Assembly: GCA_019637555.1 (NCBI GenBank) | Contig: JAHBVK010000016.1 | Coordinates: 1 to 64,000, forward strand | Source of the DNA: Anaerolineae bacterium | GTDB taxonomy: Bacteria; Chloroflexota; Anaerolineae; Aggregatilineales; UBA2796 | Length of the DNA: 64,000 nt | Direction of reading: 5' to 3' | Part shown: one piece after another, positions 1 to 8,117 of the stretch | Position numbering within the stretch: position 1 is the stretch's first letter | Layout: every line of letters starts with the position of its first letter | Position numbers and translations under genes: made by a program | Notes under the pieces: model-generated | Seen by the model: the letters and a program-made list of their open reading frames with translations, nothing else | Told to the model about the DNA's origin: nothing | The model's database searches: none

Positions 1-100
1 GAACCCCGCGACCAAAACCGATGCCAGCGGCAAGAGTTGGTCGCAGGTCTTTGTTAGCAGCGCCATCAGCCCGTGGATACCGACGAGCTGCGTGGGATAG
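1..100 (+). CDS. Secreted protein, 3' end only (tandem paralogue)
   Basis: This is the last 32 codons and TAG stop of a gene whose start lies outside the window. Bases 1-99 are identical to 973-1071 inside the next gene, and the two copies differ first at the last base of the stop codon (TAG here, TAA there). The downstream sequences then diverge completely and each copy has its own hairpin terminator. The encoded tail is the C-terminal part of an SH3-like exported protein. The identity shows a recent duplication or gene conversion. Function unknown. Confidence 0.85.
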   Translation, partial: NPATKTDASGKSWSQVFVSSAISPWIPTSCVG

Positions 101-145
101 ACAATAGTCGCGCTCCTTTTGCTGAAAATACAGATCGTAGTCATG

Positions 146-178
146 AAATGGACGATTGAGTTACTCAATCGTCCATTT
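146..178 (+). terminator. Rho-independent terminator after the partial gene
   Basis: A perfect 15-bp stem (146-160 with 164-178) closes on a 3-base loop, and TTTGTTT follows from about 176. It lies 46 bases after the TAG stop. The stem is A+T-rich at its base, so the outer part can also serve as the U-tract. Confidence 0.8.
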
Positions 179-475
179 GTTTACAGAACAGCGGCATTCA
201 AAGTGACGTAATTAGTGTGTGATCATGCCCATGATGATGTAGATGGAGGTTAGACGGCACATCATATGTGAAGCTAACCTGTGTGCCCTCCAAATATAGA
301 AAACAAATGCGAGTTCGCCTATGAAGACTTTCGTTATGACCTCGTATTATGAAAGTAACTACTTGGTGATGTCGAAGCAATAAAGATTTCCTATTATGGT
401 AACGGCAAAAGGTACACAAGTGTCCAGTTGCCTTCATCAACACCCCTTTTAATTCGAACAACTAAGGAGTCCCTA
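179..475. other. Intergenic stretch with no recognised gene
   Basis: These 297 bases hold the leader of the secreted-protein gene at 476. No convincing open frame is seen; a reverse frame at 198-461 is His/Leu-rich with no recognisable start signal or family. A possible -10 (TATTAT, 345-350) has no good -35. A Shine-Dalgarno AAGGAG (464-469) lies just before the gene. Confidence 0.5.
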
Positions 476-1072
476 ATGCGTCTACGCATCCTTTTTGTAA
501 TTGCCGCTGCTGTACTTGTGGCGAGTGCAGTTCTACCGCAACACTCCGCAAGCGCCTACGCTGATGCCACAAGTGTTGTACATGGGTGCAGTTCATTTTC
601 AGCCAGCGGCACGACTAATGCGCCACTTGTGGCGATTTATGCCTATGTGGATGGCAATGATTACGTAAACTACGTTGCTAGCAGTGGCGGTACCTTTTCC
701 GGCTCGATCAGCTTTCCAGCACAACCTGATGGAACAGTGATTATTTACGAGGCATGGGGCGGCAGTGTCGCTGATCCGACCTTCACCGATCCGGGTTATT
801 GGGACGGTGAAGATTATTACTTCAATGAAGTACCCTGCTCAAGTGCTGGCGGACCCTATGTTCCGGCTGGTTGGACGCAGCACTGGATGACCTGCAGCAG
901 CGCTGTATTCGATGCACCGGGCGGCAATCCCATTGGCACGAACGCCGTGTGGGCAGGTCAAAGTTTCTACGTGAACCCCGCGACCAAAACCGATGCCAGC
1001 GGCAAGAGTTGGTCGCAGGTCTTTGTTAGCAGCGCCATCAGCCCGTGGATACCGACGAGCTGCGTGGGATAA
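476..1072 (+). CDS. Secreted protein with SH3-like C-terminus, unknown function
   Basis: The 198-residue product starts with a clear signal peptide (MRLRILFVIAAAVLVASAVL, cleavage probably after the ASAYA motif). ATG 476 is chosen over the in-frame ATG 428 because AAGGAG ends 6 bases before it and because the signal peptide then begins at residue 1. The first half is a Cys-containing beta-rich module; its stretch around AQPDGTVI resembles AQAEGTVI in the exported protein at 45096-45803, so the two may share a domain. The C-terminal 60 residues look like a bacterial SH3-type module and are identical to the partial gene at 1-100. It probably acts at or outside the cell surface. No enzyme motif is visible. 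Confidence 0.75.
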   Translation: MRLRILFVIAAAVLVASAVLPQHSASAYADATSVVHGCSSFSASGTTNAPLVAIYAYVDGNDYVNYVASSGGTFSGSISFPAQPDGTVIIYEAWGGSVADPTFTDPGYWDGEDYYFNEVPCSSAGGPYVPAGWTQHWMTCSSAVFDAPGGNPIGTNAVWAGQSFYVNPATKTDASGKSWSQVFVSSAISPWIPTSCVG

Positions 1073-1104
1073 CAGGTCGTAAATCGCTACTATCCTAGAT
1101 AGTG

Positions 1105-1140
1105 AAACGGAGAGTCATTACGACTCTCCGTTTTCTTTTT
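1105..1140 (+). terminator. Rho-independent terminator
   Basis: A perfect 12-bp stem (1105-1116 with 1122-1133), 5-base loop, is followed by TTTTCTTTTT. It lies 33 bases past the TAA of the secreted-protein gene, and its A-rich 5' flank might also serve the convergent dnaN gene. Confidence 0.85.
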
Positions 1141-1195
1141 CTATGGCTCAACTTGCCATTAGAAGCTAGCCGAGCATGTTAAGGCTATCTAAACT

Positions 1196-2338
1196 TTAGC
1201 GCGTGCTCATGGGCATGATCACGTAGGTGAAGTCGAGTCTGCCCGCCGGACGCAGCAAGCCCGGACTGGCGGGACCATTCGTCTCCAGTGCCACCTGTTC
1301 CTCTTTGATTACGGCGAGGACATCCAAGACATAACGGATGTTGAAGGCAACGTCGAGGCTCTGCCCTTCGATATTGGCATCAAGCGTCCATTCGTTTTCG
1401 CCGCGTTCAGAGGCAACCGCCGATACCGTCACCGCGCCCGGTTCCGCAGTGTTACGTCCCGGCTTAATGCTGAAGCGGGTAGTATTGCTAGCATTACGCG
1501 CCATGATCTCGGCGTTCTTGCAAGCCTGCGTTAATTCCTTCGTGCCCATGATAGTCGAAGTGGCTGAAGTTTTCGGGATGAGGTGTTCCACATCAGGGAA
1601 TTTGCCGTCGATCAATTGCGAGACAATATCCACGTCGCCGAGATGGAACATCACCTGACTACGCCCCGGCGGAATAGAGATATGAATTTGATGATCGTCT
1701 CCGGGCGCAATGCGGGCGATCTCGGCTAAGGTGCGGGCAGGGATCACCAGCGTGAAGGGCTCATCCACAGCTTCGTTCAGTTCCGTCGTGCGGAGTGCCA
1801 TGCGGAAGCCATCCGCTGCCACCATGCTGATGTGATTACCATCAAATTTGGTCAGAATACCCTGCAAAATCGGACGGTTATCTTCTTTCGCTGCTGCAAA
1901 GACCACCTGATTGATCATCTCTTGCAGTGCCTCGGCAGGCACGGACATGCTGGCGTCGGCGTCGAATTCTGGAATCTGCGGGAATTGTTCGGCGTCGATG
2001 CCTTTTAGCTTGTTGGCAGCCTTACCCGCCGCTTTGATCACTAGAGTTTCGGTGCGGGCATCGACCTCTAGATCGACCGGTGCGGGTGGCAAGATATTGA
2101 CGATTTCCAAGAATTCACGCGCGGGTACGGTGATCGCCCCTTCAGCTTCAACATTAGCGTTGACCCGCTCCGTAATGCTAATGCCCTGATCCAGATTGAT
2201 GGCTGATAAACGCAGCCGACCATCTTCCGTCGTCAGCAGCACATTGCCTAACACCGATTGCGTTGGACGTGACGCGACGCCACGACTGACCACTCCAAGC
2301 GCCCTCGCCAAATTTTCTTGCAAGACGGAAACGCGCAT
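1196..2338 (-). CDS. dnaN: DNA polymerase III beta subunit (sliding clamp)
   Basis: The 380-residue product matches the length and three-domain build of bacterial sliding clamps, which form a ring dimer around DNA and tether the replicative polymerase. Recognisable stretches include the N-terminal MRVSVLQENLARALGVVSR, a central FVIPARTLAEI-like segment (TLVIPARTLAEIARI), ISQLIDGKFPD-like SQLIDGKFPDVEHLIP in domain II/III, and the C-terminal YVIMPMS (clamp ends in a P/M-rich loop that contacts the polymerase partner site). The gene stands alone: dnaA, recF and gyrB are not adjacent in this window, unlike the classic origin cluster. A sigma70-like promoter lies at 2401-2428. Confidence 0.96.
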   Translation of the reverse strand: MRVSVLQENLARALGVVSRGVASRPTQSVLGNVLLTTEDGRLRLSAINLDQGISITERVNANVEAEGAITVPAREFLEIVNILPPAPVDLEVDARTETLVIKAAGKAANKLKGIDAEQFPQIPEFDADASMSVPAEALQEMINQVVFAAAKEDNRPILQGILTKFDGNHISMVAADGFRMALRTTELNEAVDEPFTLVIPARTLAEIARIAPGDDHQIHISIPPGRSQVMFHLGDVDIVSQLIDGKFPDVEHLIPKTSATSTIMGTKELTQACKNAEIMARNASNTTRFSIKPGRNTAEPGAVTVSAVASERGENEWTLDANIEGQSLDVAFNIRYVLDVLAVIKEEQVALETNGPASPGLLRPAGRLDFTYVIMPMSTR

Positions 2339-2400
2339 GTCCCCTCGTTTCGTTTGAATTCTCGTTAGTGCCCACGAATTTCGATATGAAAATCCGTTCT

Positions 2401-2428
2401 ATTTTACCTGATTCTGACCACCTCACAA
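2401..2428 (-). promoter_or_regulatory. Probable dnaN promoter
   Basis: Reading the reverse strand, TTGTGA (2428-2423) and TAAAAT (2406-2401) are separated by 16 bases. Transcription would start near 2393, giving a leader of about 55 bases before the dnaN ATG. Confidence 0.5.
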
Positions 2429-2516
2429 GCCAAAAAAATCGGGTAAGCAATTGCAAACCTTCCTCGAATTTTCCGCCAACAAAGTGCCTGCAAGCGCCCT
2501 GTATTCCCTGCCAACT

Positions 2517-3257
2517 TTAGGCACTTTTTGGTGCCACCGTCGGCTCGCGCTGCAGCACACCATCATCACCCTGAGCCGTCTTTACGCTGAAGGCGATTGC
2601 ACCATCCTCGGCATTGCCATTGTACTGCTGGATTTCCATCTCTAGCTTGTATTCGAGTCGAGTGGGCAAGCCTTGCACTTGCTGCAACCCGTTGAGTGTT
2701 AAGTTCTTGCCTTCCAGTGACCACTTAGCGGCAATCTTTGTGTTGAGCGCCGTCGTCCCCTGTGCGATGTTCAACTCGCCTTGTGCAGTACCATCGGGCT
2801 GCAACTTGAGGATGCCATAGCCGTGCGCCAGTGTGCCTTCGTTGAAGAATTTCAAGCGCCACGAGCCAGCCACCCATTTTGCTTCCTCAGGCAGCGTAGT
2901 TGTTAGCGACTGCGATTGAGCGTTCACTTGAGCTAGCAATGCTGGCTCATCAATTGGCAGCGCTACCGCTATCATCGGCTTATCCAACTGACGCACCATT
3001 TCAAGTTGCTCCGTCAGCAGTACCCCTGCATCAGCATCAACATCTGACTCAAGCCTCACTACCACGTCTGCCGTTCTTAATGCATTCTCAATCATGGCTT
3101 TTCGCTTTTCGGGATCGGCAATATGACTTTGTAACATGCGCGCAGTGTAGCCATGTAACATCAATGTCATGAACAAACGATGCGCCACAATGACGGTGTT
3201 ACTGCTGTCCGTTTCGTAGACAATGAAAACAACTGATTGTTGCTTGTTTGTGCTCAT
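2517..3257 (-). CDS. Hypothetical protein with TIR-like N-terminal fold
   Basis: The 246-residue product has two parts. Residues 1-115 follow a TIR-like pattern: a beta strand (SVVFIVYETD), a helix ending HGYTARM, a segment RKAMIENALRTADVVVRL, then LLTEQLEMVRQLDKPMIAVALP. The usual TIR pattern would place a catalytic Glu near the EQLEMV segment. Residues 125-246 are a beta-rich module of unknown type (WVAGSWRLKFF... GTAQGELNI), perhaps a lipocalin-like or WD-less barrel. ATG 3257 is used; a GTG at 3284 would add nine residues but has no ribosome site. No secretion signal. It sits between dnaN and a divergent histidine kinase. The TIR assignment is weak inference. Confidence 0.6.
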   Translation of the reverse strand: MSTNKQQSVVFIVYETDSSNTVIVAHRLFMTLMLHGYTARMLQSHIADPEKRKAMIENALRTADVVVRLESDVDADAGVLLTEQLEMVRQLDKPMIAVALPIDEPALLAQVNAQSQSLTTTLPEEAKWVAGSWRLKFFNEGTLAHGYGILKLQPDGTAQGELNIAQGTTALNTKIAAKWSLEGKNLTLNGLQQVQGLPTRLEYKLEMEIQQYNGNAEDGAIAFSVKTAQGDDGVLQREPTVAPKSA

Positions 3258-3358
3258 TTCTGAAAAGTTTCCCAATTTCCTCACAAGCTAGAATAAAGCT
3301 ACCGAAAGCAAAGTATACTACGTAAAGATTTCTTAAACTTTCTTAATGGTGGTGACCT

Positions 3359-4822
3359 ATGACCGCCGTAACAACGGAACCAACCTCTCAACTCAACTTC
3401 GCTCAAGAAGTGCGCTCAGATAGGTTAGCCGGATTATGGAAACTAACCTTCTTCGGCGCCATTGGCATTGCGTGGATCGCATTGCTCGTTACTGTCACTG
3501 GGCGTAGCTGGATCGGTGCCACCATTACTCCGGCAGCGCTTGTGTGCATCGGTTGTATCGCCACCCGGCAGCTACTAGCGAGTAATCGCTACGAAGCGGC
3601 TGTATGGGCATACGTCATCGGGATTATGGCGGGAATGGGGTACGGCATTTATGCCGGACAGTTCCTGCTGGCGTTCACCTTTCCCTTAGTCATCATTATG
3701 GTGGGACTGCTGCTGCCCGTCCGCGCCACCATGTTGACGTTGGTGGTTTGCGTGGCGATCAGCTTGTTCGTACCGATGATCAATCAAGCCGCGACGACAA
3801 TCAACGGTCAGCAACTATTCGCGGTTTTGCTGATGGGCATCGCCGCTGGATTAGCTGCCCAGACCTCCGGTGAGCTGTACGGCATCGCTGAGTGGGCACT
3901 GGAAAGCTACCGCAAAGAGCGCACAGTAAAGAATCAACTGTTCGATAGCCAGCAGGAAGTTGAACGCAGCTACATGCGGCAGAAAGCGCTGGCAGAGCAG
4001 TTGCAGGAAACCAATAAGGAATTGGAGTTGGCGCGTGCAGCGGCATTAGAAGCGAAGAATTTCCGTGGGCAGTTCTTAGCCAATATGTCGCACGAACTCC
4101 GCACACCGCTGAACGCGATCATCGGCTTCAGCGAAACGATGCTGAATTTCCCGATGATGTACGAAAACATTGACCTCCCCAATGCTTATCGCAACGACAT
4201 GGGACAGATCTACAACAGCGGAAAGCATCTGTTGCAACTAATTAACGACATCCTTGACCTCTCCAAAGTGGATGCAGGCAAGCTCGATCTAGAAATCGAA
4301 GAAGTCGAGTTGGAAGGTCTGTTCAAGGGTGTGCTGGCAACTGCCGCTGGTTTGGTGGGCGACAAGCCAATCAAGTTGAAGCGCCAGACGCCTTCGGTAC
4401 TGCCGCATGTCCACGCCGACCCGCTGCGCTTGCGTCAGGTCATCCTGAACCTGATGAGCAACGCCGCCAAGTTCACCGACTCGGGTTCGATCACACTCGG
4501 TGCGCGTGATGAAGGCACAGGTGAAGTCACGATCTGGGTGACGGATACTGGCATCGGCATTCAACCGCAAGACATTGATCATATCTTTGATGAATTCCGG
4601 CAAGGACAGAGCGGACGCAAGAAAGGACGCGCTGGCTCGGGTCTCGGTCTGGCAATCTCCCGGCAACTGCTGCGCTTGATGGGCGGGCAAATCTGGGTGG
4701 AAAGCAAGTTGGGACACGGCAGCACCTTCTACTTCACTGTTCCGGTTGCCGATCCTGAAGATCCGATGACGGAATCGCAGCCCTCACAGGTTGCCAATCC
4801 AGCACAGTTGAGCAGGGTATAG
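3359..4822 (+). CDS. Membrane sensor histidine kinase
   Basis: The 487-residue product has five or six membrane helices in residues 28-170, a coiled coil (about 180-235), a HisKA dimerisation domain with phospho-acceptor His245 in NMSHELRTPLNAIIGFSE, and an HATPase_c domain with the N box (RQVILNLMSNAAKFT), G1 box (VTDTGIGI) and G2 box (GSGLGLAISRQLL). There is no PAS or large extracellular domain, so the signal is probably sensed within the membrane. It is the first gene of a forward group with two receiver proteins (4844, 5393), which are its likely phosphorylation partners. Confidence 0.92.
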   Translation: MTAVTTEPTSQLNFAQEVRSDRLAGLWKLTFFGAIGIAWIALLVTVTGRSWIGATITPAALVCIGCIATRQLLASNRYEAAVWAYVIGIMAGMGYGIYAGQFLLAFTFPLVIIMVGLLLPVRATMLTLVVCVAISLFVPMINQAATTINGQQLFAVLLMGIAAGLAAQTSGELYGIAEWALESYRKERTVKNQLFDSQQEVERSYMRQKALAEQLQETNKELELARAAALEAKNFRGQFLANMSHELRTPLNAIIGFSETMLNFPMMYENIDLPNAYRNDMGQIYNSGKHLLQLINDILDLSKVDAGKLDLEIEEVELEGLFKGVLATAAGLVGDKPIKLKRQTPSVLPHVHADPLRLRQVILNLMSNAAKFTDSGSITLGARDEGTGEVTIWVTDTGIGIQPQDIDHIFDEFRQGQSGRKKGRAGSGLGLAISRQLLRLMGGQIWVESKLGHGSTFYFTVPVADPEDPMTESQPSQVANPAQLSRV

Positions 4823-4843
4823 TGGCGCGGATGGGGGTGATCC

Positions 4844-5350
4844 ATGACATTGCAGATCGCTTACGTCGAAGATAACGCCACCAACATTGCGCTGATGGAG
4901 CGCGTGGTCAAAATGGCGCAGCACAGTCTCACCACCTACACCGAAGGCGAGGTAGCACTAGAAGCCTTGCAGCGAGAACGCTACGATCTGATCCTGATGG
5001 ACATCGAGTTGGCGGGTGAGATGAATGGTCTACAACTGGTCAGTCGGCTGCGTGCTGGCGGACTGACTACTCCAGTCATCGCGGTGACGGCATACGCGAT
5101 GCTGGGGGATAGGGAAAAGTGTTTGGCGGCGGGTTGCAACGACTATTTGCCGAAACCACTTCCGATCATGGAAGTGGTGGCGCTGCTGAACAAATATGAT
5201 GCCATCACAAAAGCCAGTTCCGAAGCGACCGCTAGCAGCAAAGGTGAAGGCGCTGATAGCGTAGCTAGAGTACCAGAATCTGTGGTTGCAGTGCCAGCTG
5301 CTGCTGGTATTGAGCGAGAAAAAGTGGATCAAACGGTCAAAACCGTTTAA
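4844..5350 (+). CDS. Single-domain response regulator (CheY/DivK-like)
   Basis: The 168-residue product is one receiver domain with acidic pocket ED (9-10), phospho-acceptor Asp53 in LILMDIELAG, Thr82 and Lys104 (YLPKPLP), followed by a 45-residue low-complexity tail rich in Ala, Ser and Glu. It has no DNA-binding or enzymatic output domain. It starts 21 bases after the histidine kinase stop and most likely carries phosphate in a relay from that kinase. Confidence 0.9.
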   Translation: MTLQIAYVEDNATNIALMERVVKMAQHSLTTYTEGEVALEALQRERYDLILMDIELAGEMNGLQLVSRLRAGGLTTPVIAVTAYAMLGDREKCLAAGCNDYLPKPLPIMEVVALLNKYDAITKASSEATASSKGEGADSVARVPESVVAVPAAAGIEREKVDQTVKTV

Positions 5351-5392
5351 TATGGTGAGCCAAAACTTACATTTTGGCTCTGAGAATTAGCG

Positions 5393-5866
5393 ATGAACAG
5401 CAATCTTCAATCTACACAGATCGTAGCTATCGTTGTAGATGACGAACCCGCCAATCGGGATTTCATCACTAGACTGTTGCAGACAGCAGGAGTCGAAGTG
5501 CATAGTGCAGAAACAGGCGCGGAAGTTCTGCGCCTCGCTCAATCCTTGCCTACCTTAACGATAGCACTCGTTGATCATGAACTGCCTGACTGTCACGGTG
5601 TTGATCTCGTCAAGGCAATTCGCAAACATCATCCCAATGCTGTGCTAGGCATGGCAACGATGCACGATCATCGAGATCTGATCGAAGAAGCTTTTGATGC
5701 GGGTGCAGACTTGTTTCTGGTCAAGCCACACGGCTTCATGGAACTGTACAGGCGCATCAGCGAAAAACCCTTCAACGCCGATAACCTGCGCCGCTTGATC
5801 ATTGATCAATATGGTCCACGCTCATATCGCGGTCATACGCGAACTGTCCGTGCTGTCGGCGCTTGA
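5393..5866 (+). CDS. Single-domain response regulator
   Basis: The 157-residue product is a receiver with the DDE acidic pocket (VVDDEPANRDF), Asp61 in IALVDHELPD, a Thr in place (ATMHDHRD) and Lys in LFLVKPHG. After the receiver comes a 40-residue extension (MELYRRI... RSYRGHTRTVRAVGA) with basic residues. It follows the previous receiver by 42 bases and is probably co-transcribed with it and the kinase. No output domain is visible. Confidence 0.88.
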   Translation: MNSNLQSTQIVAIVVDDEPANRDFITRLLQTAGVEVHSAETGAEVLRLAQSLPTLTIALVDHELPDCHGVDLVKAIRKHHPNAVLGMATMHDHRDLIEEAFDAGADLFLVKPHGFMELYRRISEKPFNADNLRRLIIDQYGPRSYRGHTRTVRAVGA

Positions 5867-5878
5867 ACTAACCTACGC

Positions 5879-6265
5879 ATGACTCAGCCTCGAATCCGGG
5901 CACTGCATCACGTTCAAATCACCGTACCAACGGCAGCCGAGGCAGATGCCCGCGAGTTCTATCTTCACTTCCTCGGTTTGCGGGAAATCCCCAAACCAGC
6001 GAGTTTGAGATCCGCTGGTGGATTCTGGATTCAGCTTGGCGTACAGCAAGTGCATATTAGCCTAGAAGATGGTGTGGATCGCTCACACTTAAAGTCTCAC
6101 ATTGCCTACGAAGTAGACGATCTGGAAGCGTGGAGGCAAAAGTTAAGCACACGGAGACTGATGATCGAGGATACTTTGCCGATTGACGGATTCAAGAGAT
6201 GCCAGTTCCGCGATCCGTTTGGCAACCGCGTGGAACTGATCCAGCCTGAACACGACAACGCTTAA
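5879..6265 (+). CDS. VOC-family (glyoxalase/dioxygenase superfamily) protein
   Basis: The 128-residue product has the paired beta-alpha-beta-beta-beta pattern of VOC proteins: ALHHVQITVP at the start with a metal-ligand His, FWIQLGVQQVHISLED in the middle, and a C-terminal QFRDPFGNRVELIQ with the metal-ligand Glu. Such proteins bind a divalent metal and act as lyases, dioxygenases or resistance proteins; the substrate cannot be told. It begins 12 bases after the second receiver, so it is likely in the same transcript although its function seems unrelated. Confidence 0.88.
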   Translation: MTQPRIRALHHVQITVPTAAEADAREFYLHFLGLREIPKPASLRSAGGFWIQLGVQQVHISLEDGVDRSHLKSHIAYEVDDLEAWRQKLSTRRLMIEDTLPIDGFKRCQFRDPFGNRVELIQPEHDNA

Positions 6266-6435
6266 TAAGCGCGATCTGTTGCGGGTATCTGTATCGAAAG
6301 TATAAAAATTTCCACCAAGTCGCACCTCGTTTAAGTAAAAGTTAGTCAAAATTTAGCACCGACCTCTGGTCAAACATTTGAACTTGACCTATAATCCGCT
6401 AGGTGATTCAGTCCACTAAATAAGGAAGAAGAATC

Positions 6436-6801
6436 ATGAACAAGCGTATTGCTGTGGTTTTGGTTTTGGCGTTAACAGCGGCAACTGTGTTTATGTTCGC
6501 GGGTCTCCCGAACATGGGCTTTACTACAACAACCGCTGCCTATGCCGAGGGTGGATGCTCGGACGGCGTAACTTATCAGTTACGCGCCTACGATAACATC
6601 CAACTGTATTCGGATAGCGCCCTATCTAGCCTCGTTGTCACGCTGCAAAGCGGCGTCGCCACGAAGGTACTCGTGTGCAATGAGAGCTTCCCTGATCTGC
6701 TGGCGAGTGGTGTACTGAAGGTCACGATCTTCGGCAACGCCTATTACGTCCGTTCAGGTGCTGGTTCTCTCGCGCCGCGCTTCTACACGGACAATCAATA
6801 G
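6436..6801 (+). CDS. Small exported protein, unknown function
   Basis: The 121-residue product has a signal peptide of about 38 residues (MNKRIAVVLVLALTAATVFM..., cleavage near AYAEGG). The mature part is about 80 residues, beta-rich, with two Cys (one in GGCSDG, one in VLVCNESF) that could form a disulfide. It resembles the SH3-like modules of the other small exported proteins here. A purine-rich AAGGAAGAAG lies 6 bases before the ATG, and a strong terminator follows. It is a single-gene unit. Confidence 0.75.
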   Translation: MNKRIAVVLVLALTAATVFMFAGLPNMGFTTTTAAYAEGGCSDGVTYQLRAYDNIQLYSDSALSSLVVTLQSGVATKVLVCNESFPDLLASGVLKVTIFGNAYYVRSGAGSLAPRFYTDNQ

Positions 6802-6830
6802 TTAACTGCTGATCCCTGTTGAAGAATCAT

Positions 6831-6872
6831 GCGGGGGGAGTGGTAATCACCACTTCCCCCGCGTTGTTTTTT
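6831..6872 (+). terminator. Rho-independent terminator
   Basis: A 14-bp G+C-rich stem (6831-6844 with 6849-6862, one G-U pair) with a 4-base loop is followed by GTTGTTTTTTC. It ends the small exported-protein gene and separates it from the convergent hydrolase gene. Confidence 0.9.
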
Positions 6873-6897
6873 CGGTTGAATCTACTTGATCCCGCCA

Positions 6898-8055
6898 TCA
6901 ATCCCCGTGAATCAATTCTCGCCAGACTAAATCGAGCGCCTCAAGAGTCACGAGATTACGCATCGTATAGCCGTACTTAAGATGTTCCGGCGTGAAATAA
7001 CTGACGTGTGTTTGCGGTGTGCTGGTCATATAGACTGTATCGCGTTCGCGCCCGTGATCGGGCAGTGGTTGCAACGCCAGCCACAAATTCATGATCGGTA
7101 CATCGTAGTCACGTGCGATCTGATAAACGATCTGGTTGAACTGATGCGAACGTCCATCTGAACGCGGATTGCCGGGGAAGGTACTGAGTAACGGCAAAAT
7201 CCCGCGATCAATGGTTTGATGCACTACCACACGTAGATAGAAATCGAATTGTGCGGGCGTCAACGTGTTGATGTCGTTCGCGCCAAACATGATGATGGCG
7301 AGCGCAGGTTTGGTCAGGCGATACTCGCATGCTAAAGGTGAGTCTTCCGGCGGACACAGCGCAGTCATCTGCCACAGCGGATCGAGCACAGAAGCGGCAT
7401 TAAAACCTTTGTAAGCGGCAATGCTCTCATTCCAGAAGGAATTCGGCTGCCCTTCACGCGGGGGTGTTTGTTGATAGTAGGTCACTACCTCTTGCAGGTA
7501 GGCATATTCTCCGAGATCGTAGCCATCACTGCCGAAACGCCCAAGAAATTTGTACTTATCGGAGGTTAGACAGTCGCCTACTTTGGTGAATACATCGGCG
7601 CGCAGCCCGAGCTTTTGACCGCGCTCCCAAATGGTACGACTGTAGTCCGTCAGTTCAGGCAAGATCGGGTATTTCGTGGCATCGTCTACAGGCAATTCAG
7701 GAGGCAGTACAACTGCAGCAAGATCGTCGCCAACCTCAGGCAAACGGGTGATGTCGCCCGCTGGCTGCACATCGCTGGCGCGGATGTAGCCGTAGCCTGC
7801 TGAAGTCTCTGCCCACCACCACGCGCCAGATTCGACCTTGCCCAGCAGAATCACCGATTCCGCCAACATTACAAAACCGTTGACAGGTGACCCGGCGCTG
7901 GTAGTTGACTGTACAGCTGTTCCACGCGCCGCAATCACCGTCGCAAGTGTACTGCGTTCATATAGCGAGGTCTGCGCTGCCATCGAAACCAATGGCGACA
8001 GCACTAAACAACCCAACAAAACGATCCCGATCAGCATCGATCTACGCACGATCAA
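6898..8055 (-). CDS. Exported SH3 plus SGNH/GDSL-like hydrolase, nucleophile Ser replaced by Cys
   Basis: The 385-residue product has a signal peptide (residues 1-27), an SH3-like module (about 35-100, ending GYGYIRASDV) and an SGNH-type domain (about 150-385). Block I reads KVGDCLTSD (Gly160-Asp161-Cys162), where the family usually has GDS with a catalytic Ser. Block III is intact as IIMFGANDIN. The C-terminal block V may be FTPEHLKYGY, with His kept and the usual preceding Asp position changed. SGNH enzymes are esterases or lipases acting on acyl groups, often at the cell surface. The Cys substitution was checked in the codons (GGC GAC TGT). Activity may be altered or lost. Confidence 0.8.
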   Translation of the reverse strand: MIVRRSMLIGIVLLGCLVLSPLVSMAAQTSLYERSTLATVIAARGTAVQSTTSAGSPVNGFVMLAESVILLGKVESGAWWWAETSAGYGYIRASDVQPAGDITRLPEVGDDLAAVVLPPELPVDDATKYPILPELTDYSRTIWERGQKLGLRADVFTKVGDCLTSDKYKFLGRFGSDGYDLGEYAYLQEVVTYYQQTPPREGQPNSFWNESIAAYKGFNAASVLDPLWQMTALCPPEDSPLACEYRLTKPALAIIMFGANDINTLTPAQFDFYLRVVVHQTIDRGILPLLSTFPGNPRSDGRSHQFNQIVYQIARDYDVPIMNLWLALQPLPDHGRERDTVYMTSTPQTHVSYFTPEHLKYGYTMRNLVTLEALDLVWRELIHGD

Positions 8056-8117
8056 CCTCCGTCACTGTACTACGCAGGATCGTACCACCGAGATCGAGAT
8101 GTGCAATGACGGATCAC

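Noticed and set aside
198..461. Reverse 87-residue frame
   Set aside because: No ribosome site or family; composition is His/Leu-rich and it lies in the leader of the gene at 476.
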